From CAYWXV01 sp964462535 (GTDB taxonomy: Bacteria; Bacteroidota; Ignavibacteria; OLB7), in contig CAYWXV010000067.1 in the NCBI GenBank assembly GCA_964462535.1, positions 1-14,376 on the forward strand: a DNA stretch of 14,376 bases, in the 5' to 3' direction. Each line of letters begins with the position of its first letter. Positions within the stretch are counted from its first letter, which is position 1. Made by a program: the position numbers and the translations under genes. Of this stretch, positions 6,812-13,689 are shown one piece after another. The notes under the pieces were generated by a model. The model ran no database searches, was not told the DNA's origin, and was given only the letters and a program-made list of their open reading frames with translations.

Positions 6812-7762
6812 ATGCCACGTTCTCTCATCACCGGCGGCGCCGGTTTCCTTGGTTCACATCTCTGTGATCGCCTGATTGCCGAAGGGCACGAGGTGATCTG
6901 TATGGACAACCTGATCACCGGGTCTCCCGACAACATCGCCCACCTGTTCGGCCATCCATCCTTCCGATTCGTCCATCACGATGTGACCAACTACATCTAT
7001 GTCGAAGGACGTCTGGACTACATCCTCCACTTCGCAAGCCCGGCTTCGCCGATCGACTATCTGAAGTTTCCGATCCAGACGCTGAAGGTCGGATCGCTCG
7101 GGACACACAAGGCGCTGGGACTTGCCAAGGAGAAAGGATCCACATTCCTTCTGGCCTCGACGTCGGAAGTCTACGGTGATCCGCTGGTCCATCCACAGCA
7201 GGAGGAGTATTGGGGGAACGTCAATCCGATTGGTGTGCGTGGTGTGTATGACGAAGCGAAGCGCTTCGCCGAGGCGTTGACGATGGCCTATCACCGCTAT
7301 CATGGTGTGGAGACACGGATCGTCAGGATCTTCAACACCTATGGCGAACGGATGCGCATCAACGATGGCCGGGCCATTCCTGCCTTCATCTCGCAAGCGC
7401 TTGCCGGCGAGCCATTGACCGTCTTCGGCACCGGTGAGCAGACACGATCGGTCTGCTACGTCTCCGATCTGGTGGAGGGAATCTTCCGGCTGCTGACGTC
7501 AGGTGTCAGCGATCCGGTGAACATTGGCAACCCCGACGAGATCACGATGCTCGATCTTGCGCGAGAGATTCGGAACCTGACCGGCGCCTCGAGCGAGATT
7601 GTACATCGCCCGCTGCCACAGGATGACCCGCAGGTTCGACAGCCCGATATCACACGCGCGCAAGCCATTCTCGGCTGGGGTCCCGTCGTCGATCGACGAG
7701 AAGGACTGGCGCGGACAGTTGCCTACTTCGAAGAAAAAATGAAGGTGATGAGCAAGGGATGA
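6812..7762 (+). CDS. UDP-glucuronate decarboxylase-type SDR epimerase
   Basis: A 316-residue extended short-chain dehydrogenase. It has the NAD-binding glycine motif GGAGFLG (8-14), the segment LHFASPASPIDY (72-83), LLASTSEVYGDPLVHPQ (113-129), the catalytic YxxxK as Y146-DEA-K150 and RIFNTYGERMR (172-182), followed by LTVFGTGEQTRSVCYVSDLV. These are the signatures of UDP-xylose synthase, which converts UDP-glucuronate to UDP-xylose with bound NAD in the cytoplasm. The usual GPRGVYDEAKR segment reads GVRGVYDEAKR here, one substitution close to the active site. A 4-keto-releasing or related NDP-sugar epimerase/dehydratase is the main alternative. The sugar product would feed envelope polysaccharide. 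It starts eight bases after the TolB-like gene and its stop overlaps the next start as ATGA. Confidence 0.88.
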   Translation: MPRSLITGGAGFLGSHLCDRLIAEGHEVICMDNLITGSPDNIAHLFGHPSFRFVHHDVTNYIYVEGRLDYILHFASPASPIDYLKFPIQTLKVGSLGTHKALGLAKEKGSTFLLASTSEVYGDPLVHPQQEEYWGNVNPIGVRGVYDEAKRFAEALTMAYHRYHGVETRIVRIFNTYGERMRINDGRAIPAFISQALAGEPLTVFGTGEQTRSVCYVSDLVEGIFRLLTSGVSDPVNIGNPDEITMLDLAREIRNLTGASSEIVHRPLPQDDPQVRQPDITRAQAILGWGPVVDRREGLARTVAYFEEKMKVMSKG

Positions 7763-8097
7763 AAGCGGACGCCAACTCTGATTTCTACCATCGTGTCTAC
7801 GATGTCGTCCGATCGATTCCTGTCGGGAAGGTGACAACCTACGGAGCGATCGCGCGCGCCCTGGGTACCGGACGCTCTTCACGGCTTGTTGGATGGGCTC
7901 TCAATGCGGTCGCGAACGACATGAGCATCCCCTGTCACCGGGTCGTCAATCGGCTTGGAGAGCTGAGCGGCAAACAGTACTTCGCCACGCCGACGCTCAT
8001 GCGTGATCTTCTGGAATCGGAGGGAGTCACGTTCGAGGGTGATCATGTTCAGATGGGACAACACTACTGGGAGCCCGATCAGCTCACTCTCTTCTGA
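7759..8097 (+). CDS. MGMT-family single-domain protein (PCHR cysteine retained)
   Basis: A 112-residue protein equivalent to only the C-terminal DNA-binding/active-site domain of O6-alkylguanine-DNA alkyltransferase. Visible elements are IPVGKVTTYGAIA (20-32, with the helix-1 Tyr 28), the arginine-finger region SSRLVGWALNA (40-50) and the active-site motif IPCHRVVN with Cys 59. Full-length repair enzymes are about 160-180 residues with an N-terminal domain. Alkyltransferase-like proteins of similar length replace the Cys, usually with Trp (PWHR). This one keeps the cysteine, so it could transfer alkyl groups or act as a damage-recognition protein. The conserved Gly-Arg-Ile stretch after the motif is replaced by NRLGELSGKQYF. 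Its ATG overlaps the SDR stop, implying translational coupling, although the neighbours are not repair genes. Its 3' end overlaps the convergent lipoprotein gene by 14 bp. Confidence 0.85.
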   Translation: MKADANSDFYHRVYDVVRSIPVGKVTTYGAIARALGTGRSSRLVGWALNAVANDMSIPCHRVVNRLGELSGKQYFATPTLMRDLLESEGVTFEGDHVQMGQHYWEPDQLTLF

Positions 8098-8596
8098 TGT
8101 TGAAGGTCCCCGTCACGTTCTTCGATTCAGTCTTGTCCTGATCATTCAGAAGTGTCATCTGAAGCGTCCCGCTGACCAGCGTGTCGCTGAGTTCATCGAC
8201 GGTCACCGAACCGGTTCCACCACCCTTATTCGCTCTGAAGGTTTCCGATCCTGCATTACTCCCGACGATCGCGCCAATCAGCGTGAAGAAGGATGTCGAG
8301 TCCGATGACGAATCGACCGGATGCATTCCGACGCGCGCAGGTGAAGTGAGGAGACACTCCAGCAGGAGCGAAGAGGAGACACCGGAGACAATCACCTGTT
8401 CGTTCCAGTGTCCATGCGCCACCATCCTGTTTCCTTCCAGACTCAATGAATCGACACGAGCCACACGCGTGACGCCGTCGATCGTGAATCGCACGGTCCC
8501 CAGCGAGTCGAGCGCTGCAGGTCCGGCCGGATCGTCCTTGCAGGAGGCTGCGAAGAGGAGAACGAGCGCGAAGAGAAGGAGAGGGAGTTTCGACAT
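8084..8596 (-). CDS. Small lipoprotein, DUF6252-like
   Basis: A 170-residue protein with a signal peptide and lipobox AASC (lipidated Cys 19), followed by KDDPAGP. The mature domain is beta-rich: VRFTIDGVTRVARVDSLS near the N-terminus and, at the end, GTGSVTVDELSDTLVSGTLQM followed by ESKNVTGTFNIRR. The pattern of a TIDG-type first strand and a final SGT...VTGTF strand pair resembles the DUF6252-type lipoproteins common in Bacteroidota; this is pattern recognition, not a search. The function is unknown. I use the ATG at 8596; an in-frame TTG at 8605 is the alternative. It lies 71 bp downstream of the GH18 gene on the same strand and converges on the MGMT-like gene, sharing 14 bp at their 3' ends, so no separate terminator can lie between them. 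Confidence 0.82.
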   Translation of the reverse strand: MSKLPLLLFALVLLFAASCKDDPAGPAALDSLGTVRFTIDGVTRVARVDSLSLEGNRMVAHGHWNEQVIVSGVSSSLLLECLLTSPARVGMHPVDSSSDSTSFFTLIGAIVGSNAGSETFRANKGGGTGSVTVDELSDTLVSGTLQMTLLNDQDKTESKNVTGTFNIRRE

Positions 8597-8637
8597 CGTG
8601 TGCAAGTGAGTTGGTGTCCAGGTTGTTGCGAGAGGGG

Positions 8638-8645
8638 TAAAAATA
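8638..8645 (-). promoter_or_regulatory. Candidate -7 box TATTTTTA for the small lipoprotein
   Basis: Read on the minus strand, TATTTTTA differs from TAnnTTTG at one defined position and lies about 42 bp upstream of the ATG at 8596. It is the only AT-rich stretch in a GC-rich gap. No clear -33 TTG is seen, so this is tentative; the gene might also be read through from the GH18 gene. Confidence 0.3.
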
Positions 8646-8667
8646 CGGAGAAGGGGAGGGGTTCGAT

Positions 8668-10281
8668 TTAAGGGGGAGGTTGCATTGCTCCGCGACGAGG
8701 CGTTTCAGCACGGGAGAGATCGAGTTGCCCGTGGCGCGATCGCCCCGTCTCGATTCCACCTGGCTGCAAATCGCAGTTCCAGTTCGCAATCCAACCCCAC
8801 GATGCCAGCGTCGCGTTGCTCTTGAATCTGATCGTGATCGATCCACTGCTGGACGTGACGTTGCCTGGTGAATTCTGCTCGCTCCAGGAGCCGATCAACG
8901 GCGCATCAACGCCATCACCGTCATAGATCCAGAGTGAGTCGTCGGCGATGCTGAAGCTGTAGAAGGAAAGCGTGACCCTGGTTGCGCCTGACGGAGCGAT
9001 AGTCCAGACGAAGTCGTCATCGGCGTAGTAGTTGCCACCCGGACCACCCATGTCTGTGAACGTCCCTTCGCATGATGCCGCCGCGCAATCGCTCAGATGC
9101 GCGCGCAGGGCCTCCCACAGCTCTCCACGACCGGCATCGTAACCCAGAGCCCAGATGCCGACACCCGCGAGTCCTTTCATTCGCACCAGATCGTACTTCG
9201 CCCCCAGACTCTCATCATCGTCGTACCAGCACTCCTTCCAGACTGTGTCGCTTCGATAGACGATGTATGGAGTCGACGACTCTGCCTCCCACTTCCGCCC
9301 GTATGCGGACGCCTTTGCAACTGCCTGTGCATAGGTCACTGCCGAACCGCTTCCAGTCGTGCTGGCGCCGATCGAGCTATCGGTCGTTCCCCACTCATAC
9401 CCGTAGTAGGGGAGACCCAGACAGAGCTTCGAGGCCTTCACACCCCGCTCCAGATATCGATTGATCGATCGCGTGACATCGTACGGGCTCCATATCGAAC
9501 CACTGTTCTTCGGAGAGACCGGACCGGCATTCGTCGAACTCCTCCAGTGATAGTCATATCCCATGATGATGAAGAGATCGACACTGGTGGACATCGCCGC
9601 GACGTCATAGACATTCGACCAGTCGACTGCCGGAATGGCGATCGACACCTGCGAACCCGGAACATCGCTGTGGAATCGATCGCCAAGCTCTCCAATGAAG
9701 GAGATGAACCGCTCCTTCTCGGACGATGGAACTCCCTCGAAGTCGATGTTCACTCCGTCCGCATCACGCAGCTTCACCAGAGCGACCAGACTATCGATGA
9801 GTCGCGCGCGTGAGACTGTGTTGGAGAAGAACGTTGCATGACCCGAGAAGAGGGTGACGCAGAGATGCACACGACATCCCGAAGCTTTCGCCTTCTCGAC
9901 AAGGCCGGTTGTTTTCCAGCTGTGGATCGACGTGTATGAGCCGGTGGCGGGGTCGACTTCGTAGGAGAAGTAGCAGACGTCGGAGAGGAGGGAGAAGTCG
10001 TAGTCGGTGTAGGCAGTTCCTTGCCAGTAGGGGTGCCAGCCGTAGACGACACCCTGCACGCGACAGGTCTCGGCTGACTGAAGAGAAGCGAGTGATTCGT
10101 TCGGGAATCCCTCCACAGAACCACGTTGGCGGTTGACGCTATCCCACGCCTGTTCCCCTTCGATCCCCATCGCTCGCTTCGCCTCCCATTCCTCCTGCAT
10201 GATCGACACCTGTTGTGCACGGAGCATCATCGTGGTTGCGATGAATATCAGGAGTATGAGAGACGGAGAAGAGATTCGCAT
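8668..10281 (-). CDS. Secreted GH18 glycoside hydrolase with C-terminal CUB domain
   Basis: A 537-residue exported protein. A signal peptide (1-22, ending MMLRAQ) is followed by a linker of about 50 residues and a GH18 TIM barrel (about 75-398). The barrel shows VVYGWHPYWQG (78-88), the catalytic DGVNIDFE (175-182: D175, D180, acid E182), IIMGYDYHW (238-246) and GIWALGYD near the last strand. The Asn in place of one Asp is as in peptidoglycan/spore-type GH18 enzymes. A CUB domain runs from Cys 404 to Cys 503, with FTDMGGPGGNYY and a WNC end. Substrates of the family are chitin or peptidoglycan-type beta-1,4 amino sugars. The last 34 residues after the CUB domain are Pro/Arg-rich and look unlike a folded or type IX sorting domain. 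The ATG at 10281 has a weak AAAGG upstream. The gene is divergent from the Pta gene and 71 bp upstream of the small lipoprotein. Confidence 0.88.
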   Translation of the reverse strand: MRISSPSLILLIFIATTMMLRAQQVSIMQEEWEAKRAMGIEGEQAWDSVNRQRGSVEGFPNESLASLQSAETCRVQGVVYGWHPYWQGTAYTDYDFSLLSDVCYFSYEVDPATGSYTSIHSWKTTGLVEKAKASGCRVHLCVTLFSGHATFFSNTVSRARLIDSLVALVKLRDADGVNIDFEGVPSSEKERFISFIGELGDRFHSDVPGSQVSIAIPAVDWSNVYDVAAMSTSVDLFIIMGYDYHWRSSTNAGPVSPKNSGSIWSPYDVTRSINRYLERGVKASKLCLGLPYYGYEWGTTDSSIGASTTGSGSAVTYAQAVAKASAYGRKWEAESSTPYIVYRSDTVWKECWYDDDESLGAKYDLVRMKGLAGVGIWALGYDAGRGELWEALRAHLSDCAAASCEGTFTDMGGPGGNYYADDDFVWTIAPSGATRVTLSFYSFSIADDSLWIYDGDGVDAPLIGSWSEQNSPGNVTSSSGSITIRFKSNATLASWGWIANWNCDLQPGGIETGRSRHGQLDLSRAETPRRGAMQPPP

Positions 10282-10283
10282 CG

Positions 10284-10291
10284 TACCTTTG
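10284..10291 (+). promoter_or_regulatory. Candidate -7 box TACCTTTG for the Pta gene
   Basis: A perfect TAnnTTTG match about 45 bp before the ATG at 10337, inside the 55-bp divergent gap between the GH18 and Pta genes. Any upstream promoter element would lie within the 5' end of the GH18 gene, so the two promoters would interfere. No obvious -33 TTG is present. Confidence 0.4.
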
Positions 10292-10336
10292 CGCGCTTTC
10301 GGAGAAGGGATCTCGCAATATCATCAAACGAGACAC

Positions 10337-11326
10337 ATGTCATACCCGCCTATTCTACTGGAGTACCGTCGCCGCGCGTCGGCGTTGAACAGAACGATCG
10401 CGCTCGGTGATGCCCTTGATCGTCGCATGATCGAAGCGGCGGGGCGTCTTGCCAAAGAGGGTGTGGTCCGACCAATGCTGGTCGGTTCCAGACGCGAGAT
10501 CGAGCGTTCGGCAATCGGTCTTGGAATCAGTATGGAGGGTATCTCCATCCTTGATCCGGAGGGGGAGCAGCATGGACGCTACGCGGATGAATTCGTGCAA
10601 CTCCGCCGTCACAAAGGGATGGATCTGGAGGGGGCGCGCCGGGCCATGCTCGATCCCCTCTACACAGCTGCAATGGCAGTTCATCTGGGTGACGCCGACG
10701 GCTGCGTTGCCGGCTCCCTCTCGACGACAGGGGACGTCCTTCGTGCTGCCATTCAGACCATCGGCATGGCACCCGGGATATCATCCGTCTCGTCGTTCTT
10801 TCTGATCGTCTTTCCCGATTCGATCTACGCATTCGCCGATGGCGCCGTGATGCCGAACCCTACGCCATCACAACTGGCCGACATCGCCCTTGCAACCGCT
10901 TCGAACTACCGCCTGCTGGTTGGTGAAGAGCCACGCGTGGCTTTCCTCTCGTTCAGCACAAAGGGGAGTGCGGAGCACGAGGATGTGGAGAAGGTGCGAG
11001 CGGCGGTGGCCATTGCAAAGGAGCGGAACACGGATGGGATCGTGATGGATGGAGAGCTACAGCTGGATGCAGCCATCGTGCCCGACGTCGCGGCTCGAAA
11101 GACGCCCGACTCCCCTGTCGCGGGGAGAGCTAACGTTCTGATCTTCCCGGATCTGGACGCCGGGAATATCGGCTACAAGATGGCGCAACGGATGGCCGGT
11201 GCTCTTGCGATTGGTCCGGTAGTCCAGGGGCTCGCACGCCCGATGTTCGATCTGTCGCGAGGATGCTCGGTTGACGACATCATCGACGTTGCATCGATCT
11301 GCGCCGTGACCTCCGCCCGGACATGA
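10337..11326 (+). CDS. pta: Phosphate acetyltransferase (short form)
   Basis: A 329-residue enzyme of the PTA/PTB family, close to the usual length of single-domain phosphotransacetylases. Family segments seen include GDALDRRMIEAA (24-35), a GSLSTTGDVLRAA helix start (126-138), FFLIVFPDS (154-162), FLSFSTKGSAEH (203-214), LQLDAAIVPDVA (241-252), SPVAGRANVLIFPDLDAGN (259-277) and GPVVQGLARPMFDLSRGCS near the C-terminus. The enzyme interconverts acetyl-CoA plus phosphate with acetyl phosphate plus CoA in the cytoplasm. The SPVAGxANVLIFP and NIGYK segments favour acetyl over butyryl specificity. No acetate kinase gene adjoins it here. The frame is open back to 10133, but that DNA is antisense to the GH18 gene and the family sequence begins at about residue 5 of the ATG at 10337. 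A strong hairpin follows the stop codon immediately. Confidence 0.93.
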   Translation: MSYPPILLEYRRRASALNRTIALGDALDRRMIEAAGRLAKEGVVRPMLVGSRREIERSAIGLGISMEGISILDPEGEQHGRYADEFVQLRRHKGMDLEGARRAMLDPLYTAAMAVHLGDADGCVAGSLSTTGDVLRAAIQTIGMAPGISSVSSFFLIVFPDSIYAFADGAVMPNPTPSQLADIALATASNYRLLVGEEPRVAFLSFSTKGSAEHEDVEKVRAAVAIAKERNTDGIVMDGELQLDAAIVPDVAARKTPDSPVAGRANVLIFPDLDAGNIGYKMAQRMAGALAIGPVVQGLARPMFDLSRGCSVDDIIDVASICAVTSART

Positions 11327-11328
11327 AA

Positions 11329-11360
11329 CAGGCTTCGACGGAATGATCCATCGAAGCCTG
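11329..11360. terminator. Strong hairpin between convergent genes, probable terminator
   Basis: CAGGCTTCGA (11329-11338) pairs perfectly with TCGAAGCCTG (11351-11360); inside, after a 1x1 mismatch, GGA-ATGA-TCC adds three pairs. It starts two bases after the Pta stop and lies 39 bp past the anti-sigma gene's end. On the minus strand it is followed by TTTCAT; on the plus strand there is no real T-run. Position and symmetry suggest a shared terminator. Confidence 0.7.
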
Positions 11361-11399
11361 AGTAATTCAGATTGATCCCCTTTCCGACGAAGGGACCGG

Positions 11400-12203
11400 C
11401 TACCGCGGGAGGGTGTCTCCTCGCGAGTCCATTTGTGAACTGTTTCCGTCGTCTTCCCTGAACGCCGATCCCGTTGCTGCAGGTTCCGGCTGGAACTGCG
11501 CCGGCTGTAGCACGCGATGCGTGTAGGTAGCTGGCAGGGACGTTGGAACCGCGATCGAGGGCTGATACCCGCTCATGTCAAGTGCGGGAGCGACGTAGCG
11601 CGGAAAACGTGTCCGTTGCGCGGGCTGGGAAGGAAACGCCGTGTGCCGCGTGGAGACGAATCCACGAGTGGATGCGGGGCGATCGTTCTGTCGCTCCACT
11701 GTGGAGGCTGATGTCGGAAGCGCCTCGTTCTCAACGACTCGAGAATCGCGCTCGGTCACGATCGGTGCGACGGCGGGAGCGATCGATCCAGAACGGCTTG
11801 TCGCCACGGAGGGCATTGCCGTCGTCGATCGCGTTCCAATGCGCTGCTCGATTGCAGGTCGATCCGAATCTGCGACGGGAGTCGCATCGAACTCACTGAT
11901 ATGAAGGAAGCCGAGGAGGAGTCCCCCAACGACAACCGCTCCACTGAGCCAGCGACCCCAGATCGAAGCCCCGGCGGAAACTCCATCCAACGGAGGAACA
12001 ACTCGACGGCGGCGTTCGCGGATAGCCTGCGTGAGGCGCGCATCGAAATCTTCGTGCGCGGGAACCATGGGTAATGAACCGAGCATATGGGGGACGTGCT
12101 GCTCACGCCTGTTGATTGCGTGACCCAGCCGTGCCTCAAGCGTGTCCGGTGCCTTCACGATCGGCAGTGATCGGAGAAGACGTGTGATCTCGTTGTCAGA
12201 CAT
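11400..12203 (-). CDS. Probable single-pass membrane anti-sigma factor
   Basis: A 267-residue protein starting 20 bp after the ECF sigma gene. The cytoplasmic N-terminus (1-80) carries two copies of one motif: LLRSLPIVKAP...ARLGHAINRRE (9-34) and MLGSLPMVPAH...ARLTQAIRERR (40-65), identical at 12 of 26 aligned positions by my count. One transmembrane helix follows (about 84-103). The remaining 160 residues are Ser/Thr/Pro/Ala-rich, low-complexity and presumably periplasmic. Gene order, topology and a helical cytoplasmic head match a membrane anti-sigma factor that would hold the neighbouring sigma factor until an envelope signal releases it. No zinc-binding HxxxCxxC of the ZAS type is present, so the binding head would be of a different kind. 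The ATG at 12203 gives a natural start. The role is inferred mainly from context. Confidence 0.72.
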   Translation of the reverse strand: MSDNEITRLLRSLPIVKAPDTLEARLGHAINRREQHVPHMLGSLPMVPAHEDFDARLTQAIRERRRRVVPPLDGVSAGASIWGRWLSGAVVVGGLLLGFLHISEFDATPVADSDRPAIEQRIGTRSTTAMPSVATSRSGSIAPAVAPIVTERDSRVVENEALPTSASTVERQNDRPASTRGFVSTRHTAFPSQPAQRTRFPRYVAPALDMSGYQPSIAVPTSLPATYTHRVLQPAQFQPEPAATGSAFREDDGNSSQMDSRGDTLPR

Positions 12204-12223
12204 ACGGTGCGTGGTATGGTCCG

Positions 12224-12850
12224 TCAGCGGGTCGTTGAACCCTCTGCCTGAATAACATGGCGAAGGAGCTTCTGCAGCTGGGCGCGTCCGCGATTGATAC
12301 GCGACTTCACGGTGCCGATTTCCAAACCGGTGATCTCCGCGATCTCGTCGTAACTCATCTGCTGAATGTCACGCAGAATCACTACCTCCCTGTATGCGGC
12401 AGATATCTGCATGAGCGCCTGCTGAACTAGTCTCACCTTCATTGAACTGTCAACACGGACGTCGGGAGTCGAATCGGGGTCGAGGAACTCGAACGACTCG
12501 TATGCTTCTCCGTCGGCGTCACGGCTGGCGTCGGGATGAACGATGTGCTGACGCTTCCAGAATTCGCGCCGAAGCTCGGTCTTGGTAAGATTCGACGCGA
12601 CCTTGAACAGCCACGTCGCGAACCGAAGTCCTCGCTGGTACGAATGTCTGTAGTGATAGAGGCGCAGGAAGGTTTCCTGCACGACATCATTCGCCTTGTC
12701 CAACTCTCCCAGGAACCGATAGACATAGTTTGTCAACGGATCCTTGTAGCGTCGAACAATCTGGGTGAAGGCCTCCTCGTTTCCTCGTTGGAAAAGAGCC
12801 ATCAGCTCTTCATCCGAGAGAGGCGAGCGAAGCTCTGATGCGTAGGTCAT
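12224..12850 (-). CDS. ECF-type RNA polymerase sigma factor
   Basis: A 208-residue sigma-70 family protein of the extracytoplasmic-function type. Region 2 (about 29-92) includes EEAFTQIVRRY, YVYRFLG, DVVQETFLRLY (the core-binding and -10 melting segment) and FATWLFKVASNL. Region 4 (about 141-195) includes ISAAYREVVILRDIQQMSYDEIAEI and the DNA-binding helix GLEIGTVKSRINRGRAQL for the -35 element. The region 2-4 linker (about 100-140) is acidic and longer than in minimal ECF proteins. It directs RNA polymerase to a dedicated regulon; its own operon and the divergent rhodanese gene are plausible targets. The frame opens from a TTG at 12904, but the ATG at 12850 leads directly into the family sequence and is preferred. 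The anti-sigma candidate follows within 20 bp. Confidence 0.92.
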   Translation of the reverse strand: MTYASELRSPLSDEELMALFQRGNEEAFTQIVRRYKDPLTNYVYRFLGELDKANDVVQETFLRLYHYRHSYQRGLRFATWLFKVASNLTKTELRREFWKRQHIVHPDASRDADGEAYESFEFLDPDSTPDVRVDSSMKVRLVQQALMQISAAYREVVILRDIQQMSYDEIAEITGLEIGTVKSRINRGRAQLQKLLRHVIQAEGSTTR

Positions 12851-12890
12851 GTTTGAAACTGCCGGAGTGATGCACCTGCTAGAGATGCGA

Positions 12891-12898
12891 AGAAGATA
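12891..12898 (-). promoter_or_regulatory. Weak candidate -7 box TATCTTCT for the sigma gene
   Basis: On the minus strand TATCTTCT matches TA and TT of TAnnTTTG but not the last two bases. It lies about 40 bp before the ATG at 12850 in the 74-bp divergent gap, which must hold the start signals of both the sigma and rhodanese genes. ECF sigma operons are often self-regulated, so a different promoter type is equally possible. Confidence 0.2.
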
Positions 12899-12924
12899 AC
12901 GCAATTGTCTTAGATTCCAAGCCT

Positions 12925-13689
12925 ATGGAACAGACCCAAAATCGTCCTCAACATCCGCTACGTCAGGCCTGGCGCGAGGCGCGAGTTCTCGCGCTTCTCT
13001 TTGTCGTCATCACTGGTGTCTACATGGCGTTTTCTGCCAGCGCACCACCACTTCTTTTCAAGGAGCGCGCGAAAGACACCATGACGGCGCTGGCGCCAGA
13101 AACACTAACACCGTCCAACATACCAGGTGACTCGGGTGCAGTGGCTAGTGCGATCGATACCGGCCTCGCGACTCCGAATCAAGCCCTTCAGAACGAGGAC
13201 TCCGCGCGAATGGCAACGGAGGCAGCGCTCGCTCGACAGAAACAGGATTCGCAACGAATAGCTGAGAGCAAGCTGCGTGTCGATAGCGCCAGGACACCAC
13301 AAACCACGCAGAACACGCCAAAGGCGGAAGATCCGCAGGCATTCCTGGCGCGCGTCGCAAAACTGAAGGCCATCGATACGGAGACCGCCAAGAGGCTGTT
13401 CGACATGAAAGCGGCAACATTCATCGATGCCCGCCAGGAGGAGACATTCACGAAGGGACATATACCGGGGGCCGTTTGCATGTACGCCGAGGCCTTTGAT
13501 TCCTACGTCCCGCAGTTGATGCAGATCCCGACAGATCGCCAGATCGTGGTCTACTGCAACGGAGGGGAGTGCGACCTGAGCCACGAACTTGCCGACAAGA
13601 TCCTTGCAATCGGCCTGCATAAGAAGGTAGTCGTCTATACCGGCGGCACCGAGGAATGGAAAGCAAAGAACTACCCTTATGGTCCCTGA
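12925..13689 (+). CDS. Membrane-anchored periplasmic rhodanese-like protein
   Basis: A 254-residue protein: a short basic cytoplasmic N-terminus, one transmembrane helix (about 20-38), a long Ala/Gln/Ser/Thr-rich linker with helical heptad-like stretches (about 45-138), and a C-terminal rhodanese domain (about 145-254). The domain has ATFIDARQEETFTKGHIPGA (164-183, the usual DxR and GHIPGA signatures) and the active-site loop CNGGECD (211-217) with catalytic-type Cys 211 and a second Cys 216. It ends with the YTGGTEEWKAKNYP motif. Rhodaneses carry sulfur as a persulfide; the six-residue loop suggests sulfur transfer rather than phosphatase activity. The single N-terminal anchor places the domain outside the inner membrane by inference. 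It is divergent from the ECF sigma gene and overlaps the MauE/DoxX-like gene, a pairing that suggests a shared redox task. Confidence 0.88.
   Translation: MEQTQNRPQHPLRQAWREARVLALLFVVITGVYMAFSASAPPLLFKERAKDTMTALAPETLTPSNIPGDSGAVASAIDTGLATPNQALQNEDSARMATEAALARQKQDSQRIAESKLRVDSARTPQTTQNTPKAEDPQAFLARVAKLKAIDTETAKRLFDMKAATFIDARQEETFTKGHIPGAVCMYAEAFDSYVPQLMQIPTDRQIVVYCNGGECDLSHELADKILAIGLHKKVVVYTGGTEEWKAKNYPYGP

Noticed and set aside
9097..9813. 238-residue plus-strand open frame inside the GH18 gene
   Set aside because: It is a shadow of the GH18 coding frame and has no family features.
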